A stretch of 64,000 bases of DNA from Neospora caninum Liverpool. Its lineage: Eukaryota; Apicomplexa; Conoidasida; Eucoccidiorida; Sarcocystidae. Both the position numbers and the translations under genes were made by a program. The notes under the pieces were generated by a model. It had not been told where the DNA came from. It made no database searches and worked only from the letters and a program-made list of their open reading frames with translations. Positions 50,101-62,026 of this stretch are shown piece after piece. How positions within the stretch are numbered: the stretch's first letter is position 1; the number at the start of each line of letters is the position of its first letter. The stretch is from NCBI RefSeq assembly GCF_000208865.1, contig NC_018395.1, positions 5,380,839-5,444,838 of the forward strand, given 5' to 3'.

Positions 50101-50791
50101 GCTTGAAACGGTTCGAAGGACGCAGTTCAGGCAAACGGGAAGGGAAGAACCCTGGAGACACAAAAAGTGCGGGTACAAAGCGGCATTACTCGGTGCATGC
50201 TACGTTTCCCGCACTGTGTAGGGCTCACGTCGCCCGGTGAAAATCTCCATCAACACGCACTTGTCGGGCGAGGATTTTCCAGCAACGAAACAACTCGAAA
50301 GTACGTTGGTAAGGGAGGAATCTGTTTATTCCGGTTGAAGGGCCTGTTTCGGTTCGGTCTTCCATTTGGCGCTTGGAAACGCGACTGAGACCACCTTGGG
50401 CTGGCGTGGATGGCTGATGGTGTTCGGTGTTATCACGTACACGCGACCTCTTTCACGCTTGAGCGCGCAAGGAAGCGTTTTGTAGGGATCCAGACATCGT
50501 CTTTGGAACTGAAAGTGTCCTTCGTAGTGGCGCTAGCCGCATGCTTAAGGCAAGCTGCGCGACTCGTAGCATCTACGTGGTCAGTATACGGTTCGTTGAC
50601 AGGCAATCTCTAGCCAGTCCATGTGTTGAATCATCAAGCGTCAGGTGGACAATTTCCCACGGACGATTCTGCAGCGGTACGACGGGTCACACGCGCACCG
50701 TCGAACCCCGTGATTGAGTTACGGACTTGGATCTGCCGTCCTTCTTTGTCCCCGGATTCCTTGGCAAGCTCTCTCCCACTTACGTTATGAA

Positions 50792-50849
50792 ACACACTCT
50801 CTCTGGTGTCTATACTACGTACACACACTCTCTCTCTGGTGTCTGTACT
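50792..50849 (+). repeat. Imperfect duplicated CT-rich leader repeat
   Basis: Two copies of an ACACACTCTCTCTGGTGTCT-type unit (about 50792-50816 and 50823-50849) lie roughly 240-300 bp upstream of the FCP1 start codon, probably in its leader. Confidence 0.8.
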
Positions 50850-51088
50850 CTGTGTCGCGTGTTCATTTCACCGTGGACGCGTGTTGGCGAGATGCGTTCG
50901 CTCGTGTAGACCGGCTTTCTCCGTGTGTCGTGTGTCCTGCAGCCAGATTCGTCGCCGGCCCAGTGGCTGCTCTTTTTCCGAAGCCGGCAAAGTTAACGGT
51001 CCTACGGTACGCGCCTCGTAAAGTTCGTGATTCCGCTCGATTGTCCAAGAACTTTGAGACTCGCGGATTTCTCCGCAAGGAGAGAGAG

Positions 51089-54000
51089 ATGCCAAGTTGC
51101 GGAGATCAACCAAGTGCGCTGAGTAGCAAAGCGCTTGGATTTGGTTCTACAGCGCAGGGAAGGTCGGCGCCGCAGGGCGTTCTGGCGTCTCCAACAACAC
51201 GGCGTCGAGGCCACGTGGACAGTCGGATGCCTCGAGCAGTGTCTGGGGAGTTCATCCCTTCTCTACCGTCGTCTGCGCCGTTTCCTTCTATGAAGATGTC
51301 CACAGCGTCCGGTCCCTCTCCTGTGGGGCCCGTCGATGCTGTAGTTGCCTATGCGCCTCAGTCGCTGCTAGGACAGCCCGGGTCAGTTGTGCTGGCGAGA
51401 CCACCCGACCTCGCACGAGGGATGCCACGGGAAGAGTACGAAGAAGAGAGTGGCTTTCTTGGTAGATCACGAAGTCGCGAATCACGCTTTGGCGGAACTG
51501 CAGCTGTGGCGAGCTCACGTGGGTTCCCCCGAATGAGGCATGCGCATGGGTTTGGTGTGGCAGGCGCGTCCAGGCCGGGCGCGAGCTCGCCAGGAGGCTG
51601 GGCGGGTGGCTCTGGAAGTAACGAAGGATCTGGGCGTGGCGAGTTGGACCACGTCAGAGATATTCGGAGTTTTCCAAATGCCAAACCGCCGTTCCGACCT
51701 CCAGCCGTAGGGTCCTCGGAACCCCCGGGGGCGGGTAGTCAGCATGTAGGAAAGAGAGATATGCGCCTATTCGGCGTTCACAGTCACGCTTCACAGCAGT
51801 TTCCGGTGAATGGCTCTGCGATGAAGGAGGGCATTGTAGACCACACTGCAAAGTTCACGGATAACTCTACAGCAGGCTGGTCTGCTAGAGAGTCACACGA
51901 CGCTGGGTCCGCGAACCATGTGGACCCATCTGGTGACCGTGATAGAGATTCCGCGTCTGGAGGCCAGCGAAAGCGACGCCCGTTGCCGTTGTCGCGGAGC
52001 CGTCGAGGGTTTGAAGGGCGGAGGACAAGTATATATGCAGATCAAATAATTAGTTACCAGCATGGTGGGCTGTGCCCAAAACGGGTGAAGGCAGCATTTA
52101 TGAGCGTTGCACAAGCGGCAGGCCAGCCTTTCCTTGTCGTGCCGCGACATATGCGTGTGGATGACGCACGCGGAGGCATTCCGCCCGGCGCCGGTGGAGG
52201 GTTTAGGACGCCCGCTGGTAGCGTATTGGACCCCTCCGGCGGTAGGGATAAAGCGGGAACTTGGGAGGCAGGAGGCGCTGTCCACCTAAGTTCGGCCTCC
52301 GGCTTAGCTGGAGGTACGTCCACTCAGACAGGCTTTCCATCTACCTGGAACGGTGGATCGGCGGGGCACGCCGACGCAGACGACTCTGTTCTGCATATGA
52401 GTGAGGTCAGCGCAGACGAAAGTGATGATGAAATGGAGGATGGTGAGGTGGAAGAGGCGAAGAAAGACAGTCGGGCGGCGCGCTCGCGACCGGAACAAGT
52501 CTCTGGAGTTTCTCGATCGTACTCCCATGGACCGGCAGAGTCTGCTTCGGGAGTGACGGATAAATCTGCAGCGTCATCTTTCGCAGGCGCAGCAAATGCA
52601 CAGCGCGAGGGCCAGGGGGCGAACGTGCCTGGCAGTTGGGGCTCTTTCCACTCTGCTGCAGGCTTGTCAGCTGGTCCTGCGGGAGCAGTCTCTACTGGCG
52701 CGAGAGACATGCCTTTCCAGGGCCAGGGCTTTGGTGTGTCCGCGTCGTCTCTTGCGTCGAGAGTCGCGTCAGAGGCTCCTAGCTTACTCGGACCGCCCCC
52801 GCGAGGGGCGTTGTTCAGACCTCCGTCATCTGCCTTAGGTGCTGTAGGGTACTCCGTCACCAGAAACAACAGCACTTCAGAACATCGGCCCTTTGCAGAA
52901 GTGTCTCCGAGTGTGGCTTCAGCGACTTCACCAGACGCTGTTGATGGCCAGAGCAGCTTGGGGCCACAGACAGTTCCCGTGCAGTCATCGATGAGTGTTC
53001 ACGCACTCGGCCCTGCAAGTGCTTCTGAGCGTAGTTCAAGTATGGGTCGCGCCCGGCCTGTAGATCCGCGGCTGCTGCGACAGCGAAAGCAGCAAGGTGC
53101 GGAGGGCGCGCCCGTGTCACATGAAGCAAGCGATTCGAGTGGGGAGGCGCTCGTGTCCGCAGAATGTGCCACGGCAGTAGAGGGAACAGCAGAAGTGGGC
53201 GACAAGGTCTTGCCTGAAGTGATTCGCTATGTAAGCTCTTTTGATGGCACCGTTTTGGAGCTCAAAAACCCTCCGACGCCTCCGCCACCTGGTTCGCTAC
53301 CGCCCGAGCTTCAGAACACGTGTGTGGCCCGAGGGAAATTGCCGCTTCTCTTGGACTTGGACAATACGCTGCTGCATGCTCAGGCAGCAGCAGCCACGGG
53401 GTGCGATGTGCGCCTCCAGGATTGGCTCGATCCGTATGGAGAACCCGAGTTGTATCGGTTCGAACTGCCGTGCAACCGCAAGACTTACTATATGAAACTT
53501 CGGCCCTACCTGAGGACTTTCTTGAAGAAGCTGGAGCCATTCTACGAAATGAGCGTGTACACAAATGCTACTCAAGAATATGCGGACATAGTCATTGCGA
53601 TTTTGGATGACAATCGTCAACTTTTCCAGGATCGGTAAGTACCAGCGACTACTGGGGACAAGGAATGCGGAAAAGCCGGTACAACGAGTCCACAAAACAA
53701 ACGAAGGTTAACTCCTTGGCGTAGCGCAGTTCAGGATATCGGTCCATCACCGGGGAAGCGGGGAATGAGGAAGCACATCGTTAAAAAGAGAAAACAAGCT
53801 ACGGTAGGCTGCCAAGGCGAAGTAATAGACAGTCGTCGGCTCTGTTGAGAATAGCTGTCGTAGTCGATGGCAGATATCCGTGCGGGATTTTTGGTGTCTA
53901 GCTGCTGATACAGGTAGCGGTCCTTTCGAAGTAAGTTGTTCTGCGGCCAAGGATAGAGGTTGTACCTGTCGCCATCACCGACAGGTGATCTCACAGCATC

Positions 54001-57000
54001 TTGCCGAAGCCCCGGTCTCGTTTCGCTCTAGTTTTGCCTGTCCACGTATCCCGACACTGAGGTTGTCGGAAAGTGCTTCATGTGAACCCGGTTGTAGTAG
54101 CAGGTAGTGACTGAGCCGATTGTCGGTATGAGGGTGGGTGCGATCTGCTGCCTCTACGGACGCTACACAGGTCGAGGAAAGGCATCGCGTATAGTTCGTT
54201 TTGACCTGAGCAGGCGTCACAAATAGATGCGGTGGGTCAGTAGGCAGTGTCACAAGAAGAACCACACTGTATGTACTAGGTAGCAACGAAGCCTCTGGAG
54301 CGTCTTTGCTCATGCCACTGAATCAGCAGCCATCAATTGCTATTGGTTTGTCTTCGGCGCACGGTTAACGTGCCAATTGGAGTGGCGGTCCGCTGCACTT
54401 CTCCGTTGTGTACACGTTAGCACTTAGCGCTCTGCTTCTGATTCCCAACCCAGGCCTGCAACACTAGAGCACACTGGGGGCACTTGGCACAAGGGTGGCC
54501 TCGTGGCAACAAGTTGCGTGCAGCATTTTGGCACAGCAAGTGTAACGAGTTTTGCCCGTCTGCCAAAGCCAGAAATCGGGTAGCACTTCAGTAAACAGAT
54601 TCGTCGCCAAGCCTCATGCGGTGTCGCATTAAGCGGTCGTTACTGACTGAACGATTAAATGAGGTTACCAAATCGCTGTCAAGTGCATGTCCACCGCGAA
54701 GTAGTACCGTTGGCCGAGGCTCCCCCTCTCCCTCGAAGGGTCCTTCGGTCAAGGGCGGCTCACATACAGTGAAGAGTGTGGCAGGCAACTTGGAAGGCCA
54801 CATACCCCTCGTGGGTTGGGTGTATGTGAGCCCTGGAGACATGCGGGAGAATTGAATGGCTTCGTATGAAGGAGTTCGGGGTGACACTACGGTGTCACTT
54901 CCAGCTTTACAAGGGGCCACTCCGGTTGGGTACTGTCGGAAGACAAGGTCGTCTGCAGCGAGGCACGGATCTGCCCGCATTTTGTTGGGGGGGACCTGCC
55001 AACGACAGGGACATGTGACACTACACGAGTGAAGACGGCTGCGCACCTCCTGAGAGAAGAGAGGAAATTGGGCCGAGTTGTTCATTGTGTACTTGATTTG
55101 GGCAATGGAATGTCTGTATGAGGGATATAAATGCTGTGGTTGTACAACGTCGCTTGATGCGGCCGACTGCCAATACAGAGATCAAAACGCTAAGAGGCGT
55201 GCGGAGCACGCACGTTGGGCTTTATATTGTGAATACAGCTTTCGTGAAATACGGACCCGCTGTGCTGGAGACAAAGAGTTCAAGTTCCGGTGTGTGTATC
55301 TTGCGTGTGTCTAGGATTGTCGCGCGTGACAGCGGCTTCAGAGGAGAGGCCTCAGAGAATAAAGCTGTTCGACGATTATACGAAGGAATGGATAAAAGGT
55401 GCATTGTTGCTTTCGATGACCGTCAAAACATCTGGACAGACCTGCCTCTGACTCATGTAGTGAAGGCGCAGCATTATGACTTCTTCGACTCGCATAAAGC
55501 AGAGCTGAACGCCTACTATCCCCCTTTATCGAACGGCATTGGAGGAATGGCAACTGCGGACATTATGGGAAACAGACAAAACGAGGACGAGGGCATGATG
55601 GATCCTGTTGGCTGTAGTTCCTTGTCACAGGCAGGACAAGACCAGCAGTCGACGAACACACCTGTGCAACAGCATCTAAGTCGAGCGGCTGCAGAGGGGA
55701 AAAAGCCATGTGATTGGGACAGGCATCTGGAATGCATGCTCAAGTTGTTTTTGCATCTCCATACAGAGTTTTTCAAAGATCCAATCAACGCCAAGTATGA
55801 TAACGGGGAAATTGGGACGAGCTGTCGCGTTCTTCTCAATAGGTAGCCGCCAATATGCGGGCCTGTCACGGTCTTCTCAACTCCACAATGTGAATTCTAG
55901 TAGACTAATCACCACGCGTCCGAGTGTTTTTCAGGTGCCGAAGGAGCTATATGATGTCCGTTTGTAGAAGTGTATTAGCAGCGTGATGCTGTGGTCGTGC
56001 TATGTTGCCTGAAACGTGTACCCTCGGCCACACACTCTCGTAGAACTGGGAGAGAGTAAGGGAAACGTACCTTCGAAAGGCTCGGTTCGGTGTTGCAAGC
56101 TGTGCGGTTTTTCAGGAAAGCACCTCTTGTAGTGTCGTGCATATATATTTTCTCGTTTGGTGATACAGTGGCGCTGAGGCGTCATGCAGTGAAACACGGG
56201 TGGCCTTTGGTGACGCTTACTTTCGTTCGCAGCTGTTGTAGGTGGCATTTTGGGTTTGTTTGTGTGGTTCGTAGAACCGATGGTGTCTGTGGCAGTCGTG
56301 TTCGAGCGATGTTCCCCCTACCGTGAACGCAGTGTATATTACCTGAGAAATGCTGTGAGGGGGTCGCACGGTGTGTATGGCTATGCGTGCCAGAGATGAG
56401 TGTGTGGCCTTCGTGTTTGTTTTTTGTTTGCAGCATTGGAGCGATCCTGTGCAATTTCCAGCAGAAGGTACTCTCTGGCGTAGGTATTTTCTTCACGGGA
56501 TTTAGAAAAACCTTCTCTCCAGGAGCTGCTGTAGCTGACTGCGAAGAACGGCAGGCCGAACTTGCGCAGCGCCTCGGTGCAAAGGTCTACAAGCGATACG
56601 ACGAGGAAGGAGTGACTCATGTTGTGGCCGGCAAAAACAATACGAATAACATGCTTGCGTGCAAGTAAGGAAAAAGTCCATGATAATAGGCAACACATGG
56701 GGCCGGTGTGTCCCTTCCCCAGTCCTGTCCAGGAAGTACCGTTCGTTTTGTGGTGATAACATTGATAGTGCACCTTTGTTGGATGGTGTTCTGCCTGAAT
56801 TGCTCAATGGCCCCTGTTTGTTGCGGCGGCAAACGTCGTGTATGCGGGATCGTCTCTCCATTTCTCGTTTTCCTCCTCTCGTGAATGTTCTGTGATATGT
56901 GTCGTGTGTGTGTGTAGGGAGAATACGAACCTGGCCCGTGTGCACACACTCTGGCTGTATTGCTGCGAGGCTGCACTGGCACGGGTGCCAGAATCTGCTT

Positions 57001-57443
57001 TTGACGCTGATGCACTGTGCACCTACTACGACAACAGTCCTCCGACTGCTCCATACCGTGACCACTGGGTGCATCTAGCCCAAGAAAAGCCGGTTGCGGA
57101 GCATGAACCAGCTCATCCATTTCCTCCACCGGAGAGCCTTCCCGTACGAGAGTTCCTTAGCACTGGCACGTATAGTGACGGCGCCACGCTAACGTCGCCG
57201 TACGAGGAGTTGCTGTTCATTTGGCGACCGGAGAAGCAGACGGTTCGACAGCTGTACGCCACTGATGACTGTCGCGGCTTGTCTGTACCGACGGCCAATC
57301 CAAAAGGTGCGCCCCTCGTGACGCCGGTAACAGGCACCCACAGTGCGTCATTGTGTGGTGCTCTCTGCGGTCCTGGTGCGCCTACTGGCCAGGGCGTGAT
57401 TTGTGCCACATCGCACCAGCAGTCGCAGCGGCTTCATGCCTAG
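51089..57443 (+). CDS. FCP1-type RNA polymerase II CTD phosphatase with BRCT domain
   Basis: Removes phosphate from the RNA polymerase II C-terminal repeats. Four exons, 51089-53634, 55315-55794, 56434-56664 and 56918-57443, join in phase (donors GTAAGT, GTATGA, GTAAGG, GTAGGG-type acceptors ending TAG or CAG) to give 1260 aa. The catalytic FCPH domain has DLDNTLLH at 756-763 (the DxDxT nucleophile), KLRPYLRTFLKKL, MSVYTNATQEYAD, and after the first intron IVARD and FDDRQNIW, which carries the second Asp pair. A BRCT domain follows (VLSGVGIFFTGF, LGAKVYKRYDEEGVTHVV, RVHTLWLYCCEAALAR), the order typical of FCP1 and absent from the smaller SCP phosphatases. The 750-residue N-terminal extension is Gly/Ser-rich and disordered, longer than in yeast or human. 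The start is the first in-frame ATG; the upstream open frame has none. Confidence 0.92.
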
Positions 57444-60400
57444 ACCACAATGTTATGCTATGACATAAAATTTGTGACAGGGCGGCAGTCTTAATTCGGT
57501 CGTCGCTAGACGGCTCCTCTGCCAATGTACACTCGGTGGAACTGGCGCGCCAGCAATAATGGTGCCTCTGCCTCTCAGGAATAGCAAACAGGAACACCAT
57601 AACGATCGATTTTTTATGGCAAGCCATTGGTCGGAGAAAACCCACGCTCGCGGAAGCACTTCTTAGTTAGGCGCGAAATCGCTACGCGGCGCAACGAGTG
57701 TGCCATTTAACACGAAGCTGGAAACGGCCGTTCTATGTGTCCACACATTTTGTTGTCTTCGTAGCGACCTGCTCTCGTGGTAATACGGTCAGTCACTCCT
57801 CCGTAGTACCACCTCCCCCGTCTAGATCGCGAGGTTCTCCTGCTGTGTCAAGGCGAAAATCGCTTTTATTTTGGGAGACAGAGGGTAGAAGTGCAGTTGC
57901 GATGCCGCCTCGAAATCTTGGCAGCGCAAGCGCTATAGAATGGGGGCAGCTGGTTCGATTGACGAGAGTACGTGTCTAAAATTTACCACGGCCGTGTCGT
58001 ACCGAGTGAACACTCTTACCACGTGGGCGAATTCATCGGAAGCAATGCAGTTTCTAGAAAGCGTAAGACGACTTTGTCCAGGTGTTTCTGATTCCTAGGG
58101 TGCTCACTACGTGGGAGTGTCGGAATCTCTGTGGGGGTGGAAATGCCGTTCTGCGGCGTCTCCAAGAATACTGTTGTACACTGCATGAGGCTGCGGGGAG
58201 GAAGTCGTGGGAAAGAATCGGCTCCCGTTGGTTGTCAAATGACACCTCCAGGGACAAGCGATAATCAGCGTGGGTGGGAACTTCCGAAGGAAAAACTTAC
58301 GGTAATTTTGGCTCCTAAGACGTTCGGATTTCGAACTGCAGTGGAGTATTTGAATGAAGGAATTGCTTTCTCTTTCGAAAGATACACCGACAAGCATCAA
58401 AAGCAGTCGGCAAATAAATACTGATGTTGGACATAGGGGATACATCAGCAACACATCGCATGTGGAATCTCAGGTGGAAGGGGAGAACAGAGCGTCTTGC
58501 CGGTGGTCCCACGGCAGTAAGAAACAAACTCCAACACGTGGGTGTTCGCTCCCAACAGAACGACGAGGTACCCAGTTCCAAACAGTGAGGCAGCGCGTGT
58601 AAGCCCGGCGGTGAAAGGTAGTTGTCAATATTGCTCTGTTGCAGTGGTAAGCAGTGTTACCTTGTGGATCTTTCACCCTTCATGCATAAAAATTATGGGC
58701 AGATTCGCTTGATATGCGAACGAGGTCAGGACATAAAATATATTATCTGAAGTGGGAAGAAGTCGGTTGTAGTCTTTTAGATGCGGTTGCCGTGGTACAA
58801 TTTTTCTGCTCGTGCGGTTAGCCGTGGTCGAGAGTCACAACCACATCACCCCCGAAGTTGCCATTCTCTGAGAAATGCGCGGGGCCGTTTTGGTGCACAA
58901 CACTCCTGAATTTTCCGTCAGAGATTAAGGAGCGACGTTCTTCATGTCAAGGAAGGAGAGGAAATGAACTTCAGTGCTTTTCGTGCATCGAGGCATGCAC
59001 TGCTAGCAAACCCCCGTACTTCAGGTGTGCACATCACCACATGGGGCGAACTTGTACTGTAGTTATAGGGGATATACATGTTCGTAGGTGTGTCTGACTA
59101 ACTGGGTCGTCCCTAGTGATACGGGATATTAGTTCCCACTACACCCCTGTATCCCTGAGATCTGCGTTCAATTGTGACTATAGAGTATCCAGAGTTGGCT
59201 CTGGGGTTAGACGGTGGGTGTGTGACGTTCCCTACACGAGGAAGAACTGTGGCTGCAACACCGGGGCCAAGCTTTGTTTCTTTGCTGAAGGAACAGAACT
59301 TCTCATGTGTAGCACAGGCAACCACCGCACCGCCCCCACTGCTGGTTAGCTAAACCGAACGTCCAGTGTCAGGAGGACCGGCCAGGACAAAGTTACAGTT
59401 CTGTCAGCGACACGGTACAGGCGCGAATGTTTAACGATAAATGGAGTCGGACAGTTCCTCGACAAGCAAGTGACTGGCGTGTCACCCACGGAGGTGGAAC
59501 TGACATAATTTGAGGCTGAGTCAGATGCGTTGAAGACGAAGGCCGTGGAGACTGGATTTTCTGCCCATCATTCTTCGTCGGATCGTGAAGAGACAGCAGC
59601 TGGTGTCGGCCGACAGTGGGCAGCTGCTTGACCGTCGTGCCTCCTAGCATGTCCCCACCGAGCCGATTGTTCATCCGCTTGGTGTTACGGCTTGTGAAGG
59701 CTGCTGCAGTGCCTGAATGTTGCCTGCGTGCACATGTTCCTGACTTGCCAAACTGCTGATCAATTTTCACCGTAAGACGACCCAAAATTTTCAATTGGGT
59801 GATGAGTGAACTGCTGAGTGGATTGACGTGAGACAGATAGGAAAGGACAAAAAAAGAGATGGGGACCGTTGACATATCCGGGTTGGCTCAAGGGCAGTAT
59901 GCATGCTGCAGGTACTCTGCGTCCGTGTGTGTGTACCCTAGTGAGAGCGTTGGTTTTCAGCTGACGACCGCGAACTACATTTGCAAAAAAGACCAAGTTT
60001 GCATTAACAGCGCGAATGGGAGGACGCGTGGGCTCATCAGCCCTTCAGCCCCAACGCTATCTGTTAGCATATAGAAAAGGCTTCATACTCGTGAAAGCTC
60101 ACGCCTCCTCCTGTACACTAAACAGGTCATCTGGTACACACAATCATCGGTTATGCAGCTTACTCGATGTGCTGGCAGAGGGGAGTGCAGTATACGCACC
60201 CCCGTACGTGACTGGAGACATTCCCGTGAAACTCTTTGAGTTAACTGGCTGATATAGCTTCCACATCCTACGGAAAGAGCACTCCCTTCGGCTCTATTGC
60301 GATACCCAAAAACAGTCAACGGTTGAGCGTAGACCGGTCGGCGAGAACTAGCATCGCTCGTAGAGGAAATGTGAGTACAGCCCTACAGGACAGCGTGCAG

Positions 60401-62026
60401 TGGTTTGCCAGGGTCACAGGCTCCGCAGATTACCATGTGCTTCTGCCCCGTGGCGAGTGGCGTTCAACGACACTGCAGCAAGAAATCACGCAGCTCCGTG
60501 AGCTTCATAGACAGAGGAAACGAATGCGCGTCTTTCAGAGGTTTTTGTGATGAACCACCGTTGTTGTCCCCCCAAGCACTACAGCGGAATTCAAGCCGTT
60601 AATCAATGAAGTTTTCCCTACGGCTGCTGTAACCAAACCATCTCAAATCATGCCTTTCATGAATTCTTGGACACACTCCGTCACGCAGGTGTGCCTCCTT
60701 GAGTTTCCGTGTAGTTCAGCGACAAAAAATGCCTTGTTCACCTTCGTTCCTTGACCCGCTTGGCAACGTGAAATGTGGGTGCATGCCTAAACCACGCTAC
60801 CCGTGAATGGCTGTAGATACACCGCGGGTCAGATCCTCGGGCGAGGACTCGTAAAAAGTATAGAGCTCTGGAGACTAACCGATATCGAAGCGCAGCGCCG
60901 TGATAAGGGCAAAGGAATGGGTTGCCACCGTGGCGCTGGTCGCCTTGCCGAGACGTCTCGGTACGCGGAAATCCTGCACGACCGGCGTCTCCGCATTGCA
61001 CTGGACACGGCGGCGGCGCAGGAGAATGCGGCGGAGTGACGCCTCTGCCGGTGCGCGGCGACAGTGTGCTCCACTGCCGTGTTCCCCGCATGTCGCAGCC
61101 GCGTGAAGTGTTGGCCCTTCACAGGTATATCGATATTGTTTGCATTTTTTCTACCTCTGAGGTATATAGCTGTGGCGTTTTTTAGTCCACTGTCCACTTC
61201 AGTGGCCAGCAGAAGCACATATCCTTTGCACTGTGACCGACGTGGAGATAGCTGCCGGCGTTAGCTGAACTTCGCCGACATTTCGATTCACCCGTCACCT
61301 CAAAAGGCACGGATTGCGCCGGATGGATGCGGAATATTCCCGCGACTTTTCCTTCTGGTAAGGATCTTCGGAGTGTAAAGAGGAAGTACTGTATTTGGAA
61401 GTGCCAGTTTCGCGCTTCATTCAAATATCCTCACTTGTGGGGCACACGCGCTTCAAAAAAAGTCATAACGGGGAGACACCTCCGTGCCCTACGGATCAAC
61501 CAGAGCCGCATTGCACTTTAAAAAGGGGCGGGACGGGTTGTCCCTGAGGCATTCCACACGGACAGGCCGAAAATCGATGTTTTCTGACTGCAACGTCAGC
61601 TACGCAAGGAGAGGATAACAGTCTACCCTTTACTGTGCTAGACACATTTGCGTCGGCGGCGTGCAAACGTCAATCCAACCATTCAACTGACGGAGAGTGC
61701 TCGACCTTGCGCCATTCTTCCGAACTTCCACGCGGCAATAAACATTGTAGACCATTCCGATATTGCGCAAAGTAGGGAACTTTTCAAATTACGACCGTAT
61801 ATCTTCCAGCAGCGCCAAGCGGGAGTCGCCAACCTCTGGCCTCAAGGCACTCCCGTGCCGTTTTTATCTCCCGCGTGTTTGCAAGAGGTGGGACACACCC
61901 GCAGCTCTTTGGTAGTGGCCCGCGTTGTCCAAGAGAAAAAGAATACTGGCCTGTTCCGTAATCTTGTGTATGTTTTCAGATTACCCCGGGCGCTCTTCAG
62001 CAACTCACATTCCTCTCATTTCCGAC
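57444..62026. other. Intergenic region (4.6 kb), no supported gene
   Basis: Lower GC than the flanking exons. The longest clean ATG frame is 59393-59875 on the minus strand (160 codons), Ser/Thr-rich with no domain; it may be chance. The remaining frames are short. The last few hundred bases contain a CGCTCTTCAG acceptor-like site at 61991-62000, 27 bp before the next ATG, so a leader intron for the coiled-coil gene is possible. Confidence 0.45.
59393..59875 (-). CDS. Doubtful 160-aa frame, unknown
   Basis: Opens at a real ATG (MSTVPISFFVLSYLSHVN) and runs 160 codons in an otherwise gene-poor stretch. There is one weak hydrophobic segment at the start, then a polar Ser/Thr/Gln-rich remainder. 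No domain or splice context supports it. It is kept because its length is unusual for the local composition. Confidence 0.18.
   Translation of the reverse strand: MSTVPISFFVLSYLSHVNPLSSSLITQLKILGRLTVKIDQQFGKSGTCARRQHSGTAAAFTSRNTKRMNNRLGGDMLGGTTVKQLPTVGRHQLLSLHDPTKNDGQKIQSPRPSSSTHLTQPQIMSVPPPWVTRQSLACRGTVRLHLSLNIRACTVSLTEL

Larger units (their letters stand above)
45508..51088. other. Divergent intergenic region (5.6 kb)
   Basis: Lies between the minus-strand nuclear gene and the plus-strand FCP1 gene, so it should contain both promoters and leaders. GC content drops after about 46200. It contains a 26-codon hydrophobic frame (47099-47179 minus), a TGCATGC motif at 46944-46950, and duplicated CT-rich leader repeats at 50792-50849. 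A pyrimidine-rich CTCTCCCACAG just upstream of the 45507 ATG could be a leader acceptor. A 196-codon frame at 46170-46760 minus has no domain and I do not call it. Confidence 0.5.
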
